Source: Pseudomonadota bacterium
GTDB lineage: Bacteria; Pseudomonadota; Gammaproteobacteria; Burkholderiales; Thiobacillaceae
DNA length: 45,433 nt
NCBI GenBank assembly: GCA_021848725.1
Contig: JAJZTS010000012.1
Coordinates: 1 to 45,433, forward strand
Direction: 5' to 3'
This document shows positions 40,785 through 45,433 of this stretch, piece by piece (the first letter of the stretch is position 1; every line of letters begins with the position of its first letter). The notes beneath the pieces were generated by a model. The model did not search any database. It had not been told where the DNA came from and worked only from the letters and a program-made list of their open reading frames with translations. The position numbers and the translations under genes are program-made.

Positions 40785-42086
40785 TCAGCGCTCGAATAGG
40801 GCAATACTCTCCACGTGCGCGGTGTGCGGGAACATGTTGGCGACCCCAGCGGCCTTCAGCGTGTAGCCCTTCTGGTGGACCAGCACGGCGGCGTCGCGGG
40901 CCAGGGTGGCCGGGCTGCAGGAAACGTAGACGATGCGGCGCGGGCTGCCCTGCTCCGGCAGCGACTTCACCAGTTCGATGGCGCCGTCGCGCGGCGGGTC
41001 GATCAGCAGCTTGTCGAACGCGCCCAGTGCGGCATAGCTCTCCGGTGTCATCTGGAACAGGTCGGCGACGCGGAACTCGGCCTTGTCGGCCAGGCTGTTG
41101 CGCTTGGTGTTCTCGACGGCGCGCTCGACCAGGCCCTGGCTGCCCTCGATGCCCAGCACCTGCGCGCCCGAGCGGGCAATGGGCAGGGTGAAGTTGCCCA
41201 GGCCGCAGAAGAAATCGGCGATGCGTTCGCCCGGCTTGGCGTCGAGCATGCGCATGGCGCGGCGCACCAACATGCGGTTGATGCCGTGGTTGACCTGGGT
41301 GAACTCGGTCGGCTTGAATGGCATGACCAGATCGAATTCGGGCAGGCTGTAGCTCAGTTCCGGCGCATCGAGCGGGTGGAAGGGATAGGCCGTATCCGGC
41401 CCTTTCGGTTGCAGCCAAAATTGCACGCCGTGCATAGCGGCGAAGGCGCGCACCTTCACTTCATCTGCGGCCGACAGCGGCTCGAGGATGCGCAGCACCA
41501 GCACGGTCACCTTGTCGCCCTGGGCCAGTTCGATCTGCGGCAGGCGGTCGCGGATGGACAGGTCGGCGACCAGTTCGCGGAACAGCGGCAGCAGGGCCGA
41601 GACCTGCGGCGGCAGCACCTCGCAGCTGGTCATGTCGGCGACATAGCTGCTGCGCTTTTCGTGGAAGCCGACCAGCACGCCGCCCTTCTTGATCACGTTG
41701 CGCACCGACAGCCGGGCGCGGGTGCGGTAGCCCCAGGCCGGGCCGTGGATGGGCGACAGCATAGTCTCCGGTGCGACCTTGCCGATGTGGGCAAAGCAAT
41801 CCTCCAGCACCCGCTGCTTGGCCGCCACTTGGGCCGATTCGTGCAGATGCTGGTGCGAGCAGCCGCCGCAGATGCCGAACCAGCGACAGCGCGGCGCCAC
41901 CCGGTTGGGGCTGGCCTTGACGATTTGCGTGACTTGGGCCTGCTCGTAGGCCGGTTTCTTGCGGTAGCTGGAGTGGATGACCAGCTCGCCCGGCAGGGCG
42001 CCTTCGACGAAGATCGCCTTGCCGTCGAGATGCGCGACGCCACGCCCCTCGTGGTCGAGGGATTCGATGTACAACGGTTCGTTCAT
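40785..42086 (-). CDS. rlmD: 23S rRNA (uracil-1939-C5)-methyltransferase RlmD
   Basis: A 433-residue enzyme making m5U1939 in 23S rRNA. It has an N-terminal TRAM RNA-binding domain ([20 protein letters not shown]), a four-cysteine 4Fe-4S site around [17 protein letters not shown], and a C-terminal SAM domain with [16 protein letters not shown]. The catalytic cysteine is in [12 protein letters not shown]. The start at 42086 is the natural [10 protein letters not shown]; the open frame extends beyond into the palindromic repeat and is not supported. It is convergent with the operon at 35706-40762, ending 22 bases from its last stop. Confidence 0.95.
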   Translation of the reverse strand: MNEPLYIESLDHEGRGVAHLDGKAIFVEGALPGELVIHSSYRKKPAYEQAQVTQIVKASPNRVAPRCRWFGICGGCSHQHLHESAQVAAKQRVLEDCFAHIGKVAPETMLSPIHGPAWGYRTRARLSVRNVIKKGGVLVGFHEKRSSYVADMTSCEVLPPQVSALLPLFRELVADLSIRDRLPQIELAQGDKVTVLVLRILEPLSAADEVKVRAFAAMHGVQFWLQPKGPDTAYPFHPLDAPELSYSLPEFDLVMPFKPTEFTQVNHGINRMLVRRAMRMLDAKPGERIADFFCGLGNFTLPIARSGAQVLGIEGSQGLVERAVENTKRNSLADKAEFRVADLFQMTPESYAALGAFDKLLIDPPRDGAIELVKSLPEQGSPRRIVYVSCSPATLARDAAVLVHQKGYTLKAAGVANMFPHTAHVESIALFER

Positions 42087-42110
42087 GTTGGGTTGATCAC
42101 CACAGTTGCA

Positions 42111-42156
42111 TAGGGTGCGCTTTGCGCACCGGTTTTGGTGCGTATGACGCACCCTA
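42111..42156. repeat. Nested palindromic element, copy 2 (GTAGGGTGC family)
   Basis: TAGGGTGCG pairs with CGCACCCTA, and within it GCGCACC pairs with GGTGCG. Compared with copy 1 (19908-19956), the A-T pair at the end of the arm is replaced by a G-C pair, preserving the stem. It lies just upstream of rlmD. Confidence 0.75.
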
Positions 42157-42176
42157 CGGATGGCTGGCGTGCTGCC

Positions 42177-42953
42177 TCACGCCTGCCAGGCCGCGAGGAA
42201 TTCTTGCCAGTGCTCGGCACCGATGCCGGTCAGGGTGTCGCGCACCACCTGCAGTTCGCGCTCGTACTGTGCGTCGGTCAGTGCCCCGCGTAGGAGTTGG
42301 AAACGCAGGTAGACCAGATAGGTATTCACCACGTCGGTCTCGCAATAGTCGCGGATCGCCGCGATCTGGCCGGCCTGGTAGGCGTCCCACACCTTGCTGC
42401 CGTCCATGCCCAGCTTGCCGGGAAAGCCGAACAGCTTGGCCAGCTCATCCAGTGGCGCATTGGCGCGCGGCTGGTACAGCGCCAGCAGGTCCATCAGATC
42501 CAGGTGCCGGGTGTGGTAGCGGCTGATGTAGTTGTTCCACTTGAACTCCTTGTCGTCCTCGCCCATGTCCCAATAGCGCGGGGCGCTGACCTTGTGGCGC
42601 ATGGCGCGGTAGTGCAGCACCGGCAGGTCGAAACCGCCGCCGTTCCAGGACACAATCTGTGGCGTGTATTTCTCGATGCCGTCGAAGAAGCGCTGGACGA
42701 TCTCGGCCTCGCAAGCATCGGGCTCGGACAGCGAGAACACCTTGAAGCCGTCCTTGGCACGTAGGGCACAGGAGATGGTGACCACGCGATGCAGATGCAG
42801 CGGCAAAAAGTCGGAGCCGGTCTTCTGTCGGCGGAACAGCAGGGCCATTTCGCCGACGTCGTGATCCGTGGTGTCCGGGCTCACGTCGTACAGGCGGCGC
42901 AACCCCTCGATGTCGGGGATGGTTTCGATGTCGAAGATTAAAACCGGCGTCAT
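42177..42953 (-). CDS. Predicted 3'-5' exonuclease related to PolB (DEDD type)
   Basis: A 258-residue nuclease. Exo I has FDIETIPD, Exo II has IVSWNGGGFDLPVLHYRAM, and Exo III has YCETDVVNTYL, giving the DEDDy active-site set (Asp, Glu, Asp, Asp and Tyr). This is the exonuclease-only relative of the proofreading domain of family B DNA polymerases. It likely trims DNA or RNA 3' ends. The last 60 residues are helical. The gene is on the minus strand, upstream of rlmD, with only the palindromic repeat between. The start is at the good MTPVLIFDIET. Confidence 0.88.
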   Translation of the reverse strand: MTPVLIFDIETIPDIEGLRRLYDVSPDTTDHDVGEMALLFRRQKTGSDFLPLHLHRVVTISCALRAKDGFKVFSLSEPDACEAEIVQRFFDGIEKYTPQIVSWNGGGFDLPVLHYRAMRHKVSAPRYWDMGEDDKEFKWNNYISRYHTRHLDLMDLLALYQPRANAPLDELAKLFGFPGKLGMDGSKVWDAYQAGQIAAIRDYCETDVVNTYLVYLRFQLLRGALTDAQYERELQVVRDTLTGIGAEHWQEFLAAWQA

Positions 42954-43009
42954 GGCTGACCCTGTCGCAAAAAGGGTGTAATTTTACCCGTTCAAGGGAG
43001 GGGGGAGCT

Positions 43010-43696
43010 ATGGAAACACGTTGGCATGTGGCACAAGGCGAGGCGGACTGGCTGCGCCAGGCCGTGGCCTACGTCCAGGCGGCCGGGGCACGGGCGCTGC
43101 GGGAACGGGGGGTGTTCCACGTCGTGCTGGCCGGCGGCGGCACGCCGCGCAAGGTCTACGAGCAACTCGCCCAGGAACAGCACGACTGGGCGCATTGGCA
43201 GGTTTGGTTCGGCGACGAGCGCTGCCTGCCGCCGAACGATCCCGAGCGCAACAGCCGCATGGCACAGGAGGCCTGGCTGTCCCAAGTGGCTATCCCTCCG
43301 CAGAACATTCACGTCATCCCGGCCGAGTGGGGGGCGGCGGCCGCCGCCGAAAGTTATGGCCGGGAACTCGGCGCTATCGGTGCGTTCGATCTGGTCTTGC
43401 TCGGCATCGGCGAGGACGGCCACACCGCCAGCCTGTTTCCCGGCCACGACTGGGGCGAGGCCATCGATGCGCCGGATGTCCTGGCCGTGTTCGATGCGCC
43501 GAAACCGCCGCCGGAACGGGTCAGCCTGTCGGCCCGAAGGCTGAGCCGGGCCGAGGTCGTGCTGTTCCTGGTAGCGGGGGCAGGCAAGCGCGAAGCGGTG
43601 AAAGCCTGGCGGGGGGGCGTCACCTTGCCGGCTGCGGCCATACGCCCGGCCTGTGGCGCCGATGTCTTGCTCGACGCTGCCTCAGCCCTGCCCTAG
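43010..43696 (+). CDS. pgl: 6-phosphogluconolactonase
   Basis: A 228-residue enzyme hydrolysing 6-phosphogluconolactone in the oxidative pentose-phosphate path. LAGGGTPRKVYEQLA is the phosphate loop, VWFGDERCLPPNDPERNSRMA the active-site strand, and LLGIGEDGHTASLFPG the signature with the catalytic His. The C-terminus (FLVAGAGKREAVKAW) completes the NagB-like fold. AGGGAGGGGGGAG precedes the ATG. Its 3' end overlaps the end of the DUF455 gene by 15 bases, tail-to-tail. zwf and gnd are not in the window. Confidence 0.95.
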   Translation: METRWHVAQGEADWLRQAVAYVQAAGARALRERGVFHVVLAGGGTPRKVYEQLAQEQHDWAHWQVWFGDERCLPPNDPERNSRMAQEAWLSQVAIPPQNIHVIPAEWGAAAAAESYGRELGAIGAFDLVLLGIGEDGHTASLFPGHDWGEAIDAPDVLAVFDAPKPPPERVSLSARRLSRAEVVLFLVAGAGKREAVKAWRGGVTLPAAAIRPACGADVLLDAASALP

Positions 43697-44488
43697 CAAG
43701 CTATCCAACTCCGCCGCGCTGAAACCGGCGCGCAGCCGGGCGGCGGTGTTAACCGGCCGGCGCAACTTCGGCGCTTGGTGTCGCGCCAGCAACTCACGAT
43801 AGGCCGTCTCGGGCTCAAGGCCGCGCAAGTCGCAGAAGTGGCGGAACCAGCGGTCGCCGGCGGCGACGTGCGTGACCTCGTCGCGCAGGATGATGTCGAG
43901 GATGGCCGCGCCCCTGGCATCGCCATAGCCGCGCAGTTTCTGCTGGATCGCCGGCGTGGCATCCAGGCCGCGTGCTTCCAAGAGCCGCGGCACCAGGGCC
44001 ATGCGCGCCAGCGGGTCGTCGGCGGTGTCGCGCGCCATCTGCATCAGGCCGTCGTGGGCGGGGAAGTCGCCGTAGTCGTAACCGAGCGTGCGCAAGTGGT
44101 CGCGCAGCAGGCCGAAGTGGTCGGCCTCCTCGGCGGCCACCTGCAGCCAGTCGCGGTAGAACTCGTCGGGCAGGCCGGGGTAACGGCAGACGGCGTCGAG
44201 CGCCAGGTTGATTGCGTTGAATTCGATATGGGCCAGGGCATGGATCAGCGCGGCGTGGCCTGCGCGGTCGCGCAACGTGCGCTTGGCCAGTTGGTTGGGC
44301 GGCACCAAAGGCGGCCGTTCGGGCCGGCCGGCGAGATCGTGCGGGATGGCTGCGGCAGAATCGGCCGCCGCGAGCTGGCCGGCCTTCCAGTCGGTCCAGA
44401 GCCGTTCGGCGCCCTTCAGCTTCGTCTCGATGTCGCGCTCGGCCAGCACGGCAAGGGCCGCGGCATGGACGTTGCGAACATCGGACAT
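43682..44488 (-). CDS. DUF455 ferritin-like protein
   Basis: A 268-residue protein with a ferritin-like four-helix bundle. The metal-ligand helices read HALAHIEFNAINLALDAV, AAEEADHFGLLRDHL and ILRDEVTHVAAGDRWFRHF, the E/ExxH pattern of a di-iron site. DUF455 proteins are related to tRNA-modifying di-iron enzymes such as MiaE, but their exact substrate is not known to me. The ATG at 44488 overlaps the nitroreductase stop as TGATG, so the two are translated together. Any start upstream of this lies within the nitroreductase gene. Confidence 0.88.
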   Translation of the reverse strand: MSDVRNVHAAALAVLAERDIETKLKGAERLWTDWKAGQLAAADSAAAIPHDLAGRPERPPLVPPNQLAKRTLRDRAGHAALIHALAHIEFNAINLALDAVCRYPGLPDEFYRDWLQVAAEEADHFGLLRDHLRTLGYDYGDFPAHDGLMQMARDTADDPLARMALVPRLLEARGLDATPAIQQKLRGYGDARGAAILDIILRDEVTHVAAGDRWFRHFCDLRGLEPETAYRELLARHQAPKLRRPVNTAARLRAGFSAAELDSLLGQG

Positions 44489-45096
44489 CAGCGGTAGTCG
44501 ACTAGATCGGCCAACGGCAGCCGGCGTTTTTCGTGCGGCGTTTCGGTGCAATAGCCGATGGGTAGGACCAGGGCGACCTCGTACCGGGCGGAGTCGATAT
44601 GCAGGACCTGTTTCACCTGATCCGGCAGGAAACCGCCGATGGCGCAGGAATCGAGGCCGAGCGCCGTGGTCGCGGTCATCATATTGGCCGCAGCGATGTG
44701 GCACTGGGTCACGCTCCAGGCGCGCAGATCGGTCGCGGCGCAGAAGTTGCGGTAATTGGCCAGCGCCATAGCGTATTGGTCGCCCGGATATTCACGCGCC
44801 AATAGGCGCTGGGCGTATTCACTGTCGGGCGACAGCTCGGCCAGCTTGGCCAGGATCACGATCACCGCACTCGCCGTGCCGACCTGGGCTTGTTGGAAAC
44901 AGGCGGTCTGCAGCGCGAGCTTCAGGTCATGCGATTGCACGACGACGAACTTCCAGGGTTCCAAGCCGAAGGACGATGGCGACAGACGGCCGGCCTCGAG
45001 GATGTATTCAAGGTCGGCGGCCGGAATGGCGCGTTCGGGCTGAAACAGGTGACAGGCGAAACGGCGCTGGAAGAGTTCGGTGAGTGACTGCTTCAT
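44488..45096 (-). CDS. Nitroreductase family FMN protein
   Basis: A 202-residue flavoprotein from ATG 45096 (MKQSLTELFQRRFACHLFQPE; an upstream ATG at 45123 adds nine residues and could be used). The FMN-binding parts are RRFACHLF, LSPSSFGLEPWKFVVVQS, and GLDSCAIGGF. The NfsB/NfnB group reduces nitro compounds and quinones with NAD(P)H. It is followed by the overlapping DUF455 gene, so a redox partner role for the ferritin-like protein is imaginable but unproven. No strong ribosome site was seen. Confidence 0.92.
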   Translation of the reverse strand: MKQSLTELFQRRFACHLFQPERAIPAADLEYILEAGRLSPSSFGLEPWKFVVVQSHDLKLALQTACFQQAQVGTASAVIVILAKLAELSPDSEYAQRLLAREYPGDQYAMALANYRNFCAATDLRAWSVTQCHIAAANMMTATTALGLDSCAIGGFLPDQVKQVLHIDSARYEVALVLPIGYCTETPHEKRRLPLADLVDYR

Positions 45097-45197
45097 GATC
45101 GGATCAAACGGAAAAGAGTACACATTTTACTCGTAAGACCGATCTTGGCGGGGTATGCCCCGGCGCTAATCAGGGATATTTGCGGCCGGGGTCGCCA

Positions 45198-45433
45198 TCA
45201 TGGTTCGGTGGGTTTGCCATAAAGCAAACGATGGAGCAGCCAGGCGGCGAAATACACGATGTAAAACGCGAAGATCACGTCGCTCAGAAAATGGCCGCCT
45301 TGCGCTAGGCGCATCAGGCCGAGCAGGCCGCCGGCGGCGAGGCCCACCGCCAGCCAGGCGCGGCGGCGCTTCGCCAGGATGAAGGCGGGCGCTAGGAAAA
45401 AGAAACCGACCGAGGCGTCGCCACAGGCGAAGG
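45198..45433 (-). CDS. PAP2-type phosphatase, C-terminal end (gene continues past the window)
   Basis: The minus strand reads in frame from the window edge to a TGA at 45198-45200, giving about 77 residues. FACGDASVGFFFLAP resembles the second PAP2 motif (SGHA/SGDA type), and GGHFLSDVIFAFYIVYFAAW the third (GxHxxSD with the catalytic His/Asp). Two hydrophobic helices and a short basic loop (KRRRAW) separate the motifs, so it is a membrane phosphatase acting on lipid or sugar-lipid phosphates. The N-terminal third and first motif lie outside the window. Confidence 0.72.
   Translation of the reverse strand, partial: FACGDASVGFFFLAPAFILAKRRRAWLAVGLAAGGLLGLMRLAQGGHFLSDVIFAFYIVYFAAWLLHRLLYGKPTEP

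Overview
The window reads as chromosome of a GC-rich, nitrogen-fixing betaproteobacterium. The signs are a nifS-V-cysE-W-Z-M run with a sigma-54 promoter, glnB downstream of a glutamine-dependent nadE, DgcZ/HD-GYP c-di-GMP enzymes, periplasmic c-type cytochromes, and gene families (RlmM, RlmD, LysC, HU, Uup, DUF455) typical of that class. Species cannot be fixed from the sequence alone. Products were assigned by reading translated proteins and motifs; no database search was run. A local one-base discrepancy near 1500-1545 makes coordinates there good to about 1 base.

Layout. 1-6001: 3' end of nifS, then a higB-higA-HipA-like module on the opposite strand, then nifV-cysE-TPR-nifW-nifZ-nifM behind its own sigma-54 promoter. 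6002-7290: a small scar made of a decayed copy of the tRNA-Arg 3' half, cysC, two gene fragments and the intact tRNA-Arg(CCU). 7430-19100: housekeeping and central metabolism: DksA-like protein, uup, a zinc-type diguanylate cyclase, xfp-ackA (phosphoketolase/acetate kinase) divergent from glgP, then nadE-glnB. 19200-29000: methyltransferase-like orphan, palindromic repeats, TusA-like, rlmM, two cytochromes c, a beta-propeller protein, a GlcD-type oxidase operon, a ROK sugar kinase and an HD-GYP protein. 29240-34740: tRNA-Asp, tRNA-Arg(ACG), a chemoreceptor-PilZ fusion, HU, tRNA-Ser, lysC and a BAX-inhibitor-like membrane protein.

34764-40762 is the most unusual part. A TetR-type regulator is divergent from a compact, more AT-rich operon: an unrecognised 439-residue protein, a ThDP enzyme of the acetolactate-synthase superfamily, a class IV (branched-chain type) aminotransferase, a group I truncated haemoglobin and a small NADP-binding oxidoreductase. 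The intergenic region has two related operator-like 21-mers, one next to tetR and one just downstream of a predicted -10. The set looks like a dedicated 2-oxo-acid/amino-acid pathway with an O2- or NO-handling globin. The product is unknown.

40785-45433: rlmD, a palindromic repeat, a DEDD exonuclease, pgl, a DUF455 protein overlapping a nitroreductase gene, and the 3' end of a PAP2-type phosphatase gene.

How the parts fit. The nif segment supplies cysteine/sulfur (NifS, CysE), homocitrate (NifV) and nitrogenase maturation (NifW, Z, M), while GlnB reports nitrogen status. Glycogen phosphorylase, phosphoketolase, acetate kinase and 6-phosphogluconolactonase suggest stored-glucan use through phosphoketolase and pentose-phosphate routes. 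Several proteins converge on c-di-GMP signalling.
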